Shown: positions 19,237 to 28,499, numbered from the stretch's first letter. The stretch is DNA of 64,000 nucleotides from Roseomonas sp. OT10 (GCF_020991085.1 NZ_CP087719.1:868001-932000), one strand, 5' to 3'. A program made the numbers and translations. The notes: generated from the sequence alone by a model not told the origin.

Positions 19237-20115
19237 TCAGCCCGCCGCCTGGGGCAGGCGCATCCAGGCCGGGATCCGCGGCGCCACGCGTGCCTCCCCG
19301 GCCAGCAGCGGACCGGCGGCGTCCAGCGCGTCGAGGCGGAGGAGGGCGAGGGCGGTGCCGTCGCGGCCGGAGCGCACCTCCCCCACCTCGCGCTCGCCGG
19401 CACGGATGGGGGTGCCGGGCGCGGGCAGGGGGCCGTCCACGGCGACGGGGACGAGGCGGCGCTTGAGCAGGCCGCGGTACTTGGTCCGCGCGGTCAGCTC
19501 CTGGCCCATGTAGCAGCCCTTGGTCCAGGAGACGCCGTGCAGCTCGTCGAAGCCCGCCTCCAGCAGGACGGACTTCTCCGCCTCCATGTCGCGGGAGCCG
19601 TCGGGCAGGCCGAGGGCCAAGCGGTGGCGGTCGTAGTCGGCGGCGCTGGCGTCGGCGGCGAGGGGCGTGCCGGCGGGGAGAAGGAGGCGCCAGCCCGCCT
19701 CGGGCAGGCGCGGGTCGGGGGCGGCGAGGGCGCCGGCGGGCGGGGCGGCCCCGCCCCAGGCGGCGGCCACGGTGAAGTCGGCAGACGCGTCGCGCAGGGC
19801 GACGCGGGCGCGCAGGCGGAAGCGGGACAGGCGCTGGAGCAGGGCGGGAAGGAGCGCGGCCTCGGCATCCAGCAGCAGGCGGACGCCGTCGGACAGGAGG
19901 AAGAAATCCGCCAGCCACTTGCCCTGAGGGGTGAGGAGGGCGGCCCAGACGGCGGTGCCGGGGGCGGCGCCGGTCACGTCGCCGGGAGCGGCTCCGGTCA
20001 CGTCGCCGGGAGCGGCGCCGGTCACGTCGTTGGAGACGAGGCCCTGGAGGAAGGGGAGGCGGTCCTCGCCGGAGATCTCCAGCACGCCACGGTCGGGGAG
20101 GGTCGCGATCGGCAT
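19237..20115 (-). CDS. ygfZ: YgfZ/GcvT-domain folate-binding protein
   Basis: 292 residues. The diagnostic KGCYMGQELTARTKYRG motif with its cysteine is at about residues 200-216. The N-terminal GcvT-like fold starts LEISGEDRLPFLQGLVSNDV. This tetrahydrofolate-binding family helps assemble or repair certain iron-sulfur enzymes. An in-frame insertion of three DVTGAAPG units follows LVSNDV near residue 30, where the family normally has one. It is divergent from the glycosyltransferase gene at 20235. Confidence 0.92.
   Translation of the reverse strand: MPIATLPDRGVLEISGEDRLPFLQGLVSNDVTGAAPGDVTGAAPGDVTGAAPGTAVWAALLTPQGKWLADFFLLSDGVRLLLDAEAALLPALLQRLSRFRLRARVALRDASADFTVAAAWGGAAPPAGALAAPDPRLPEAGWRLLLPAGTPLAADASAADYDRHRLALGLPDGSRDMEAEKSVLLEAGFDELHGVSWTKGCYMGQELTARTKYRGLLKRRLVPVAVDGPLPAPGTPIRAGEREVGEVRSGRDGTALALLRLDALDAAGPLLAGEARVAPRIPAWMRLPQAAG
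19957..20028. repeat. Three 24 bp tandem repeats inside ygfZ
   Basis: Units at 19957-19980, 19981-20004 and 20005-20028 differ at only two positions and encode the 8-residue unit DVTGAAPG on the minus strand. The 24 bp period keeps frame. Likely a slippage-generated minisatellite in a surface loop. Confidence 0.85.
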
Positions 20116-20234
20116 GGGGGGAGAGGTGGCGCGGGGTACCGGCGAGGGCAATGGAAAATGCGCGGGGGGGAATGCGCGGGGCGCAGGGCCGGCGCCTGCG
20201 ACGGCGAGGGGCGGCAAGGGCGGCGGTCCGTGCT

Positions 20235-21218
20235 ATGGCCCCCGGCACGATGCGTGTGCTCTTCGTCACCTCGACCCGGATCGGCGATGCCGTCCTCTCC
20301 ACCGGGCTGCTCGACCACCTGCTGCGGGCCCATCCGGAGGCACGGTTCACCATCGCCTGCGGCCCGGTGGCGGAGGGGGTCTTCGCCCGCCTGCCGCGGC
20401 GGGAGGCGACGATCGTCCTGGCCAAGCGGCCGCTCTCCGCCCACTGGCTCGACCTGTGGCGGCGGGTGGTGCGGACGCGCTGGGACCTGGTGGTGGACCT
20501 GCGCGGCTCCGCCCTGTCCTGGCTGGTGCCGACGCGGCGGCGGGCGGTGATGCGCGGCGGGCGGCGGCGCGGGCACCGGATCGGGCATATCGCGGCGGTG
20601 CTGGGGCTGTCGCCGCCGCCCGCGCCGGTGGCCTGGACCGCACCGGCGGACGAGGCGCGGGCGGCGGCGCTGCTGGATGGGGCCGACGGTACCGTCGCGG
20701 CCCCCATCCTGGCCCCCATCCTGGCCCTGGGACCGACGGCGAACTGGTCCGGCAAGGTCTGGCCGGCGGAGCGGTTCGAGGCGCTGGCGGCGGCGCTGAC
20801 GGCGCCGGGCGGGCCGCTGCCGGGAGCGCGGATCGTGCTGCTGGGCGGGCCGGGGGCGCAGGAGCGGGCCATGGCGGCGCCGCTGGTGGCCGCGCTGCCG
20901 GGGGCGCTGGATCTGATCGGCCGGCTGTCCCTGCCGGAGGCGGCGGCGGTGCTGCGGCGCTGCGCCCTGTTCGTGGGCAATGATTCCGGGCTGATGCACC
21001 TCTCCGCCGCGGCGGGAACCCCGACGCTGGGGCTGTTCGGACCCACCCCGGCGGAGGAGTACGCGCCGGTCGGCCGCGCCGCCCGGGCCGTGGTGGCGCC
21101 GGACGGCACGATGGCGGGCCTGGAGGTGGAGGCGGTGCTCGCCGCGGCGCGGGCGCTGCTGCCGCGGCAGGCCGGGCCGGATGCGGGACGCCTGGATCCG
21201 GGGGGCGTCGCCGCGTGA
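20235..21218 (+). CDS. Glycosyltransferase family 9 (heptosyltransferase-like)
   Basis: 327 residues. MRVLFVTSTRIGDAVLSTGLLDHL at the start, LGPTANWSGKVWPAERF in the middle and FVGNDSGLMHLSAAAGTPTLGLFGPT near residue 260 are the GT9 pattern of LPS heptosyltransferases that use ADP-heptose. Start choice is between ATG 20235 (AGGGCGG about 10 bases upstream) and ATG 20250 (MRVLF, the usual family start). A short PILAPILA repeat sits mid-protein. It overlaps the next glycosyltransferase by GTGA, forming an LPS or glycan assembly operon with it and the AsnB-like gene. Confidence 0.88.
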   Translation: MAPGTMRVLFVTSTRIGDAVLSTGLLDHLLRAHPEARFTIACGPVAEGVFARLPRREATIVLAKRPLSAHWLDLWRRVVRTRWDLVVDLRGSALSWLVPTRRRAVMRGGRRRGHRIGHIAAVLGLSPPPAPVAWTAPADEARAAALLDGADGTVAAPILAPILALGPTANWSGKVWPAERFEALAAALTAPGGPLPGARIVLLGGPGAQERAMAAPLVAALPGALDLIGRLSLPEAAAVLRRCALFVGNDSGLMHLSAAAGTPTLGLFGPTPAEEYAPVGRAARAVVAPDGTMAGLEVEAVLAAARALLPRQAGPDAGRLDPGGVAA

Positions 21219-22264
21219 GGGTGGCGCAGGTGATGGCCGGCGCCGTGCTGGGGGGGGCGGAGACCTTCTACGAGCGCCTCTGCATCGCCCTGCACGCCGC
21301 GGGCGAGGAGGTGCTGCCGGTGGTCCGGACGGAGCCGGGGCGGATGGCGCGGCTGCGGGAGGGCGGGCTGGCGCCGCTGGGGCTGCGCTTCGGCGGGCCG
21401 CTGGACCTCCTCACCGGGCCGCGGCTGCGCAGCGCGCTGCGGGGCTTCGCGCCGGCGGTGACGGTGGCCTGGATGAACCGCGCCGCGCGCTTCGCGCCGA
21501 AGGGGCCGTGGACGCTGGTGGGGCGGCTGGGGGGGTATTACGACCTGAGGCACTATCGCCGCTGCGACCATCTGGTCGGCAACACGCGCGACCTGGCCCG
21601 CTGGATCGCGGCGCAGGGTTGGCCGGCCGATCGGGTGCACCACCTGCCGAACTTCGCGCCCGACCTGCGCGGCGCGGCACCCGCCGCCCTGCCCGCGCCG
21701 CCGGGGATGCGCCGGCTGCTGGCGCTGGGCCGGCTGCACCGGAACAAGGCCTTCGACGTGCTGCTGCGGGCCCTGGCGGGGCTGCCGGGGGTGCACCTCT
21801 CCCTGGGCGGGGAGGGGCCGGAGCGGCCCGCGCTGGAGCGGCTGGCGGCGGAGCTGGGCGTGGCGGAGCGCGTGGCCTTCCTCGGCTGGCGGCGCGACAC
21901 CGGGGCGCTGCTGGCGGCCTGTGACGTGCTGGTCTGCCCCTCCCGTCACGAGCCGCTGGGGAACGTGGTGCTGGAGGCCTTCTCGGCCGGGCGGCCGGTG
22001 GTCGCCGCCGCGGCGCAGGGGCCGGGCGAGGTGATCCGCGACGGGGAGACGGGGCTGCTGGTGCCGGTCGACGATGCGGGCGCGCTGGCCGCCGCGCTGC
22101 GCCGCGTGCTGGAGGAGCCGGCGCTGGCCCTGCGCCTGGCCGCCGCCGGGCGCGCCGAGTACGAGGCGGTGCATGCGGAGGCGCCGGTGATCGCGCGCTG
22201 GCGCGGCTTCCTCGCCGCCGTGGCGCCCACCATGGCGCCCCCCGGGGCCGGGGAGGCGCGCTGA
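21215..22264 (+). CDS. Glycosyltransferase family 4 (GT-B fold)
   Basis: 349 residues. The N-terminal acceptor domain begins RVAQVMAGAVLGGAETFYERL; the C-terminal donor domain has LALGRLHRNKAFDVLLRAL, SLGGEGPERPALERLA and the EPLGNVVLEAFSAGRPVV nucleotide-sugar motif (about 245-265). It transfers a sugar from a nucleotide donor to a growing surface glycan, retaining mechanism. GTG start is embedded in the upstream stop (GTGA), and the AsnB-like gene starts 2 bases after its stop. Confidence 0.9.
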   Translation: MRVAQVMAGAVLGGAETFYERLCIALHAAGEEVLPVVRTEPGRMARLREGGLAPLGLRFGGPLDLLTGPRLRSALRGFAPAVTVAWMNRAARFAPKGPWTLVGRLGGYYDLRHYRRCDHLVGNTRDLARWIAAQGWPADRVHHLPNFAPDLRGAAPAALPAPPGMRRLLALGRLHRNKAFDVLLRALAGLPGVHLSLGGEGPERPALERLAAELGVAERVAFLGWRRDTGALLAACDVLVCPSRHEPLGNVVLEAFSAGRPVVAAAAQGPGEVIRDGETGLLVPVDDAGALAAALRRVLEEPALALRLAAAGRAEYEAVHAEAPVIARWRGFLAAVAPTMAPPGAGEAR

Positions 22265-22265
22265 C

Positions 22266-24026
22266 ATGTGCGGCATCGCCGGCCTCGCCCTGCAAGCCGG
22301 GCAGACCCCCGACCCGACGGTGCTGGAGGCGCTGACCCGCGCGCTGGCGCATCGCGGCCCGGACGGGCGTGGGCACCACGTCTCCGGCAACGTCGCGCTG
22401 TCGCACACGCGGCTGGCCATCATCGACCTGGCGGGCGGCGACCAGCCGCTCTTCGCGGGCGCGGCCGCGCTGGTCGGCAATGGCGAGGTCTACAACTACC
22501 GGGAGCTGCGGCAGGAGAACCTCCTCTCCTGCGTCACCGGCAGCGACTGCGAGCCGCCGCTGCACCTGTGGCGGCGCGACGGGCTGGGCTTCGCCGACAC
22601 GCTGCGCGGCATGTGGGCCATCGCCATCCACGACCGCGCCGCGCGGCAGGTGGTGCTGTCGCGCGACCCCTTCGGCATCAAGCCGCTCTACTGGGCGGAG
22701 GTCGCGGGCGGCATCGCCTTCGCGTCCGAGCCGCAGGCGCTGCTCGCCGCGGGGCTGGTCGCGCCGCGCCTGCGCGCGGAGGCACGGGACGAGCTGCTGC
22801 AGCTGCAGTTCACGACCGGCGCCGAGACCATCTTCCAGGGCATCCACCGCGTCCTGCCCGGCGAGACCCTGGCCATCGCCGAGGGCGCGGTGGTGGAGCG
22901 GCAGCGGCGCGACGCTCTGCCGCCGGGCGCGCCCGAGGAGGTGGACGAGGAGACGGCGCTGGCCCGCTTCGGCACGGCCTTCCGCGAGAGCGTCGAGTTC
23001 CACCAGCGCTCCGACGTGCCCTACGGCATGTTCCTCTCGGGCGGCACGGACAGCGCCGCCGTGCTGGCGATGATGGCGCGGCTGAACGACCGCCCGGTGC
23101 TGGCCTTCACCGCCGGCTTCGACACCAGCGGCCACGGCACGGACGAGCGCGAGCAGGCCGCCGCCGCCGCCGCCGCCGCGGGCGCCCGCCACGTCCGGCT
23201 GGAGGTCGGCGAGGCGGAGGTCTGGCAGAACCTGCCGCGCATCGTCGGCGCCATGGACGACCCGGCCGCCGACTACGCCATCATCCCCACCTGGTTCCTG
23301 GCGCGCCGCGCGCGGGAGGAGGTGAAGGTCGTCCTCTCCGGCGAGGGCGGCGACGAGCTGCTGGGCGGCTACGGCCGCTACCGCGCCGCGATGCGGCCCT
23401 GGTGGCTGGGTGGCAAGGCGATGCGGGCGCACGGCACCTTCGACCGGCTGGACGTGCTGCGCGACCCGCCGCGCCTGTGGCGCGACGGGCTGACCGCGGC
23501 GGAGAGCGCCGTCGCCCTGCCGGGCCGCACGCGGCTGATGGCGGCGCAGGCGCTGGACGTCGCGGACTGGCTGCCCAACGACCTGCTGACCAAGCTCGAC
23601 CGCTGCCTGATGGCGCATGCGGTGGAGGGGCGGGTGCCCTTCCTCGACCAGGGCGTGGTGGAGGCCGCCTGGCGCCTGCCGGATTCGCTGAAGGTGCGGC
23701 GGGAGTCCGGCAAGTGGCTGCTGCGCCGCTGGCTGGAGCGGGAGTTCCCCGCCTCGAAGCCCTTCGCGAGGAAGAAGGGCTTCACTGTCCCGGTCGGCGC
23801 CTGGATCGCCGGGCAGGCGGACCGCCTCGCCCCGCTGGTGGCGGCGCAGCCCGGCGTGGCGGAGATCGCCAGGCCCGGCCGCATCCTGCCGCTGTTCCGA
23901 GCCGCCGCGAACAAGCGCGAGGGCTTCGCGGCGTGGCACCTGCTGTTCTACGCGCTGTGGCACGCGCGGCATGTCGAGCGACGCAGCGACGCCGGGAACG
24001 TGTTCGAGGTGCTGGCGCAGCGGTAG
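22266..24026 (+). CDS. Asparagine synthase (glutamine-hydrolysing) family protein
   Basis: 586 residues. Cys2 of MCGIAGLAL is the glutaminase nucleophile; RGPDGRG, GNGEVYNY and the GATase2 domain run to about residue 200. The synthetase domain has the PP-loop FLSGGTDSA near 255 and LSGEGGDELLGGYGRY near 360. Many such proteins in surface-glycan operons amidate sugars or peptides instead of making asparagine; the position right after two glycosyltransferases supports that reading, but free asparagine synthesis cannot be excluded. Domain motifs all intact. Confidence 0.9.
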   Translation: MCGIAGLALQAGQTPDPTVLEALTRALAHRGPDGRGHHVSGNVALSHTRLAIIDLAGGDQPLFAGAAALVGNGEVYNYRELRQENLLSCVTGSDCEPPLHLWRRDGLGFADTLRGMWAIAIHDRAARQVVLSRDPFGIKPLYWAEVAGGIAFASEPQALLAAGLVAPRLRAEARDELLQLQFTTGAETIFQGIHRVLPGETLAIAEGAVVERQRRDALPPGAPEEVDEETALARFGTAFRESVEFHQRSDVPYGMFLSGGTDSAAVLAMMARLNDRPVLAFTAGFDTSGHGTDEREQAAAAAAAAGARHVRLEVGEAEVWQNLPRIVGAMDDPAADYAIIPTWFLARRAREEVKVVLSGEGGDELLGGYGRYRAAMRPWWLGGKAMRAHGTFDRLDVLRDPPRLWRDGLTAAESAVALPGRTRLMAAQALDVADWLPNDLLTKLDRCLMAHAVEGRVPFLDQGVVEAAWRLPDSLKVRRESGKWLLRRWLEREFPASKPFARKKGFTVPVGAWIAGQADRLAPLVAAQPGVAEIARPGRILPLFRAAANKREGFAAWHLLFYALWHARHVERRSDAGNVFEVLAQR

Positions 24027-24085
24027 GGCGCTTGGCGCGGGGAGAGGCCAGGCCCTTCCCGCCTTCCCCCAGGACGGCAGGAGAC

Positions 24086-24670
24086 GGCGCTTCTCCGTCA
24101 GGACATCGACGACGGCGCGCAGTTCGGCCGGCATCTGCTCGCGCGTCGGGATATACAGCTGGAAACCGTCGAAGGGCGGGCACCATGGTTCCAGCACCCG
24201 GACGAGCAGGCCGCTGGCGAGATGCGCCCGCACGGCGAAATCCATGTGCATGACCAGCCCGATCCCCTGAGGGCGGCGCTCGTCATCACGTCGTCGCTGT
24301 TGGTGACGAGATGGCCCTGCGGCTCGATCGACAGGTCGCGCCCATCGCCGGGATCGGTGAACTCCCGTCGGTAGAGGACGGCGCTGGCGGTCTGCCGGTA
24401 CCCGATGCGGTTGTGGCGGGCGAGGTCCTCCGGGCCGGCGGGTGGCTGGTTCGCCGCGACATAGGCGGGCGAGGCCACCACCGCCATCGCGACCGGCGGC
24501 GTGACCGGTATGGCGATCATGCTGTCCGGCACCGCTTCCAGCAGGCGTATGGCGGCGTCGCAGCCGTCCCGGACGATGTCGCCCAGCCCGTCATCCACGA
24601 CCACCTCCAGCCGGATCAGGGGATGACGGCGGGCGAACTCCCCGAGGTGGGGCTCGATGAACGACGGCAC
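24086..24670 (-). pseudogene. LysR-type regulator remnant, N-truncated and frameshifted
   Basis: Only the effector-binding half of a LysR regulator survives: PSFIEPHLGEFARRHPLIRLEVVVDD to DDVMTSAALRG in one frame, then VMHMDFAVRAHLASGLLVRVLEPWCPPFDGFQLYIPTREQ in another. The frame change is near 24268 and fits a small deletion. About 130 residues including the DNA-binding helix-turn-helix are missing; homology stops at 24671 exactly where repeat copy A begins. The downstream frame runs open into asnB antisense. It cannot encode a working regulator. Confidence 0.8.
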
Positions 24671-24672
24671 GA

Positions 24673-24933
24673 CGAGGAGCCATGCTCCTCGGCGGGTAGG
24701 GCCTCCGCTCGCGCTGACGCCTCTGATGTTTCTTTCAGAGTCCCGCCTGTCCGCATTCCGTCAGGGTTCCGCCCGCAGGCTGACGTCTACCGGAAGCACC
24801 AAACTCCCAGCGGGGACCGGGGCCCGCTTGTGGCCCCGGCAGGGGAGGGTCTGGGAGGGGACGGCGTCCCCTCCCGGTCCGACGCCGGAGCACGATAGAA
24901 CGACAGGTCAGGCCATCCCGCCGTTGGTATGGG
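24673..24933 (+). repeat. Dispersed hairpin element, copy A (left-truncated)
   Basis: Matches the right 260 bp of the element described for 32676-33097. It begins inside the CGCCGAGGAGC hairpin (stem remnants 24673-24680 and 24684-24691) and keeps the CGTCAG/CTGACG stem (24760-24786), the CCGGGGCC/GGCCCCGG stem (24818-24840) and the GGGAGGGGAC/GTCCCCTCCC stem (24854-24876). The right terminal repeat (CATCCCGCCGTTGGTAT) is intact. It abuts the LysR remnant, so the junction marks an insertion or deletion event. Confidence 0.85.
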
Positions 24934-25257
24934 CCGCGACGCGCGCCGGGCCGGGTCGCTCCAGGGGGTGCCGTGGCGTTCGTGGGGCGATGCCTCGCGG
25001 GTGGCGGGGGGCTTCGCCGGGTCGTCCGGCCGCAGCGCCGTGGCGCCGGGCCACGGGGCGACCCCGGCGTCGCAGAGCAGGGCCTGGCGTCGCAGGGCAG
25101 GAGGCCCGGCGCGAATTTTGCCTCGCATCGTCCATTCGGAGGGTGCCGGCCAGCGGCGGGGGGTCCAGAACCACTCCTCGGCAGGACGCCGCGCGTCCGC
25201 GGCACGCCATTCCTGAAGGAGCCATGGACCGGCAGCGCCGGCCTGCATGGATTCATC
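24934..25257. other. Non-coding or decayed stretch, no gene supported
   Basis: Several overlapping open frames exist on both strands but none shows recognisable domains, a ribosome site or convincing codon structure. It lies between repeat copy A and the AT-rich promoter of the exopolysaccharide operon and may contain further gene remnants. Confidence 0.5.
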
Positions 25258-25308
25258 GTCTCAAATTCATGCCGCAAAATTAATTCAATCCATATTCGTT
25301 AACATTTC

Positions 25309-25337
25309 TTGACGAATGGCACGCTGCTCGTTACGAA
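25309..25337 (+). promoter_or_regulatory. Sigma-70-like promoter of the exopolysaccharide operon
   Basis: TTGACG (25309-25314) and TACGAA (25332-25337) are 17 bases apart, in a locally AT-rich stretch (25260-25310) that is rare in this genome. The downstream sugar-transferase ATG is 40 bases beyond. Confidence 0.5.
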
Positions 25338-25376
25338 GCTCGAACCTTTGCACAGACGTCGCAAGGAGTTCGGACC

Positions 25377-26078
25377 ATGGCTCAGTGGATGCCTGCCCAG
25401 AAGCAAGGCTTCGACCTGCTGATCGTGCTGACGGCCGCGGTCTTCGCGATCCCCGTCCTCGCCATCGCCGCGCTGCTGATCCTGGCGCTGGAGGGCCGGC
25501 CGGTCCTCTACGTCTCGCGACGACGCGTCTATCGTGACATCACCATGCCGGTGGCGAAGTTCCGGACCATGCGGCGCAACGCCGACCGCCTGATCAACCG
25601 TGACACGGTGCCGGTGGCGGGCGTGCGGTTCCTCAACACGCCCAGCGATTCCCCCGTCTATACCCCCATCGGGCGCTGGATCGAGCGGCTGATGCTGACG
25701 GAGATGCCGCAGCTCTGCTACGTGCTGCTGGGCAGGATGAGCCTCGTCGGCAACCGGCCGCTGCCGGAGAACGTCATCGCCTCGCTGCGCGAGGAGTACC
25801 CCGATGCCGAGACGCGCTTCCTGACCCCCGCGGGCCTGACCGGCCCGGTGCAGCTGATCGGCCGCGACCACATCTCCGACCGCGACCGCCTGATGCTGGA
25901 GACGACCTATTGCCACGTGGTGGAGCATGCCTATTCGCCCCTCCTGGACCTGCGCATCCTGGTCGGCACCGTGCTGGTCGGGCTGGTGCCGGGCTACCGC
26001 TTCACCCCGGAGCAGGTGATGGACCTGCTGCTGAGCCATGCCCGGCCGCGCCCGCATGCCGCGGCGGGCCTGATCTGA
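25377..26078 (+). CDS. Sugar transferase (undecaprenyl-phosphate hexose-1-phosphate transferase-like)
   Basis: 233 residues. One N-terminal membrane helix (about 11-36), then KFRTMRRNAD, ERLMLTEMPQLCYVLLGRMSLVGNRPLP and the C-terminal SPLLDLRILVGTV, the pattern of monotopic initiating sugar transferases. It would load the first sugar phosphate onto the lipid carrier for exopolysaccharide. The usual D-E-L-P-Q is here TEMPQ. AAGGAG at 25363-25368 supports the ATG. First gene of a four-gene operon with a Wza-like protein, but no flippase or polymerase is nearby. Confidence 0.88.
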   Translation: MAQWMPAQKQGFDLLIVLTAAVFAIPVLAIAALLILALEGRPVLYVSRRRVYRDITMPVAKFRTMRRNADRLINRDTVPVAGVRFLNTPSDSPVYTPIGRWIERLMLTEMPQLCYVLLGRMSLVGNRPLPENVIASLREEYPDAETRFLTPAGLTGPVQLIGRDHISDRDRLMLETTYCHVVEHAYSPLLDLRILVGTVLVGLVPGYRFTPEQVMDLLLSHARPRPHAAAGLI

Positions 26079-26092
26079 CCCCGCGGACGGCC

Positions 26093-27343
26093 ATGGCGGC
26101 CGGGCGCCGGCGGCACCGGACGGGCAGGGGGGGCCGCACGGCCTTCCTTGCCCTTCTGCTTGCCGGTTCCCTCGTCGCCGGGTCCCCGTTCGCTGGTTCG
26201 CTGGTCGCCGCGCCGGCCCGGGCGGAGACGCCGGACTTCCTGCTCGGCCCGGGCGACCGCGTCGCCGTCTCGGTCTTCCGCCGCCCGGATCTCTCGGGCG
26301 AGTTCCGCATCCTGCCGGGCGGGACCCTGTCCCTGCCCTTCCTCGGCAGCCTGCCCGCTTCCGGCCTGCCCCTCTCCGCGCTGCGCGACGCCATCCAGGC
26401 GCGGCTGAAGGAGGATGCCTTCCTGCTCGACCCGCGCGTCACGCTCGACCTGGTCGAGGCGCGGCCGGTCTTCGTCGCGGGCGACGTGCGCCGGCCCGGC
26501 AGCTATCCCTTCCAGTTCGGCATGACGGTGCTGCACGCGATCACCGCGGCCGGCGGGCCGCGCGCCGTGGATACGGAGGAGCTGGGCGCGCAGATCGAGA
26601 TCGGCAACCTGCGCGAGAAGCTGCGGCAGGCGCAGCAGGGGATCGGCCTCGCCCTGATCCGGCGCGAGCGGCTGCAGGCGGAACGCGACGGCGCCGCGGA
26701 TTTCACCGCCCCCGACACGCGGCGCTACCTCTCCGAGGAGAAGGCGGCGGAGGTGGTGGCGAGCGAGCGGCGCATGATGGCGCAGCGCGACGAGGTGATC
26801 CGCACGCAGAAGGCGATGATCGCCGACCAGACGGCGCTCTACCGCGCCGAGATCCAGGCGCTGACCGAGCAGGCGGAATCGAAGCAGCGCGAGGGCGATC
26901 TGGTGCTGGAGGAGACGCGCTACGCACAGAACCTGCTGCGCCAGGGGCTGACGCCGCGCACCCCCCGCATCAACGAGCTGCAGCGCCTGTCCATCCAGCT
27001 GGAGAGCGACCGCCGCCAGATCGCCGCCCAGATCGCCCGCGCCCGGCAGGAGATCGTGCGCCTGGAGCAGTCCGCGAACGGGCTGGAGCAGCAGCGCCAG
27101 ATCGAGGTGACGGGCTGGCTGCGCGACAACGCGGATCTGCTCAACGGCCTGACCGTCACGCTGGAGGAGAGCCACGCCTCCCTGACCCGCGTCGGCGAGG
27201 CGCTGCCGGCGCCGGGCGGCGCGCGCGACGCTGCCGACCGCTTCGTCATCCTGCGCCAGTCCGGCGGCGGGACGGAGCGGATCGCCGCCCGCGCGGACAC
27301 GCCGCTGCGGCCGGGCGACCTGGTCGAGACCGCGGCGCGTTGA
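26093..27343 (+). CDS. Polysaccharide export protein (Wza/OPX-like) with long coiled coil
   Basis: 416 residues. Signal peptide about 1-43 (basic start, AFLALLLAGSLVAG, cut near APARAE). The Poly_export motif LGPGDRVAVSVFRRPDLSGEFRILPGG follows, then an SLBB-like VFVAGDVRRPGSYPFQFGMTVLHAITAAGG. From about residue 165 to 350 the sequence is a glutamine- and arginine-rich helical coiled coil, an arrangement seen in OPX proteins lacking the outer-membrane helix barrel. No lipobox cysteine is visible. It likely couples the export channel to the periplasm; 14 bases after the sugar transferase. Confidence 0.87.
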   Translation: MAAGRRRHRTGRGGRTAFLALLLAGSLVAGSPFAGSLVAAPARAETPDFLLGPGDRVAVSVFRRPDLSGEFRILPGGTLSLPFLGSLPASGLPLSALRDAIQARLKEDAFLLDPRVTLDLVEARPVFVAGDVRRPGSYPFQFGMTVLHAITAAGGPRAVDTEELGAQIEIGNLREKLRQAQQGIGLALIRRERLQAERDGAADFTAPDTRRYLSEEKAAEVVASERRMMAQRDEVIRTQKAMIADQTALYRAEIQALTEQAESKQREGDLVLEETRYAQNLLRQGLTPRTPRINELQRLSIQLESDRRQIAAQIARARQEIVRLEQSANGLEQQRQIEVTGWLRDNADLLNGLTVTLEESHASLTRVGEALPAPGGARDAADRFVILRQSGGGTERIAARADTPLRPGDLVETAAR

Positions 27344-27374
27344 CGGGCGCGCCGGGCGGAGGCGGTATGGTGCC

Positions 27375-28499
27375 ATGACCGCCCGGACCCGCGCCCTGGC
27401 CCTGTCGCTGGCCCTGCTGCCCCCGGCGGCGCTGCCCCCGGCCCTCTGGCCCGCGACCGCCCTGGCGGCCGAGCCGCAATGCCGCTTCCCCGGCCCCTGG
27501 CAGCGGGTGGAGGTGATGCGCACGCTGGCCAACGGGCCGCTCAGCCCGCTGCGCATCGCCGCCGATCCCTCCGTGCTGCACGAGGGCGGCCGCTACCGGC
27601 TGTGGTTCACCAATGCCGACAGCCGGCAGCGCACCGGCATCGCCTATGCCGAGAGCGCGAACGGGCTGACCTGGCGCATCTGGAAGAAGGCCTCCGCGCC
27701 GGACCGGGTGATGGACCTGGTGCTGGCGCCGCCGGCCGATGGCTGGGACGCGCCGGGGATCGAGACGGCGAACGTGCTGCGCACGCCCGAAGGCGGCTAC
27801 CGCCTGTACTATTCCGGCAACCACCGGCCGCAGGGCAGCATCACCTACGCCATCGGCATGGCGGAATCGCCGGACGGCATCACCTGGACCCGGCGTTCCC
27901 AGCCCGTGCTGGAGGCGCAGCAGGACTGGGAGAAGCCGCTCTGCGGTAATCCCGCCGATCCCGCCACCTGCCGCATGGGCGGGGTGCTGGAGCCCAGCGT
28001 GCTCTACGACCCCGCTGCGCGGCTCTACCGCATGTGGTATGTCGGGCTCGGCGAGCCGCGCGGCTCCTTCCGCACCTACCGCATCGGCCACGCCACCTCG
28101 CCGGACGGCATCGCCTGGACGCGCCGCCCCGCGCCCGTCCTGACCCTGGGCGGCAAGGGCGCCTGGGACGAGATGTGGACCACGCATGTGAACGTGGTCG
28201 CGGATCCGAAGGCGGGCTTCCACATGTTCTACTTCGGCAGCGCCCCCGCCGATTACCGGGACGGCGTCGAGATCCAGCGCGGGGCCATCGGCCATGCCTG
28301 GAGCGCCGACGGCATCGCCTGGCAGCGCAACCCGGCCAACCCCATCCTGTCGCCGCGCCCCGGCCAGCCGGATGCCTGGTCGCTGGGCGGGCCGCATGCG
28401 CTGATCGAGGACGGGCGCGCGCGCCTGTGGTACTTCGCCAGCCCGAGCAGCGGCCTGGAATCGCAGATCGTGCTGGCCGAGGCACCCTGCGGCCCATGA
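27375..28499 (+). CDS. Exported glycoside-hydrolase-like beta-propeller protein
   Basis: 374 residues. Signal peptide ends near ALAAE (about residue 35). Repeated blade motifs such as ADPSVLHEGGRYRLWF, SPDGITWTRR, EPSVLYDPAARLYRMWYVG and SADGIAWQRNPANPIL match the five-bladed propeller of GH32/43/62-related proteins. The acidic residues at the start of blades suggest a glycan-binding or cleaving role, perhaps trimming the polymer made by this operon. Two cysteine pairs may form disulfides. Exact activity unknown. Confidence 0.75.
   Translation: MTARTRALALSLALLPPAALPPALWPATALAAEPQCRFPGPWQRVEVMRTLANGPLSPLRIAADPSVLHEGGRYRLWFTNADSRQRTGIAYAESANGLTWRIWKKASAPDRVMDLVLAPPADGWDAPGIETANVLRTPEGGYRLYYSGNHRPQGSITYAIGMAESPDGITWTRRSQPVLEAQQDWEKPLCGNPADPATCRMGGVLEPSVLYDPAARLYRMWYVGLGEPRGSFRTYRIGHATSPDGIAWTRRPAPVLTLGGKGAWDEMWTTHVNVVADPKAGFHMFYFGSAPADYRDGVEIQRGAIGHAWSADGIAWQRNPANPILSPRPGQPDAWSLGGPHALIEDGRARLWYFASPSSGLESQIVLAEAPCGP

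Noticed and set aside
24735-25302. Overlapping open frames of 95-208 codons after repeat copy A
   Set aside because: Part of each lies in the repeat itself and the rest shows no domain or codon signal; described as an unassigned stretch instead.
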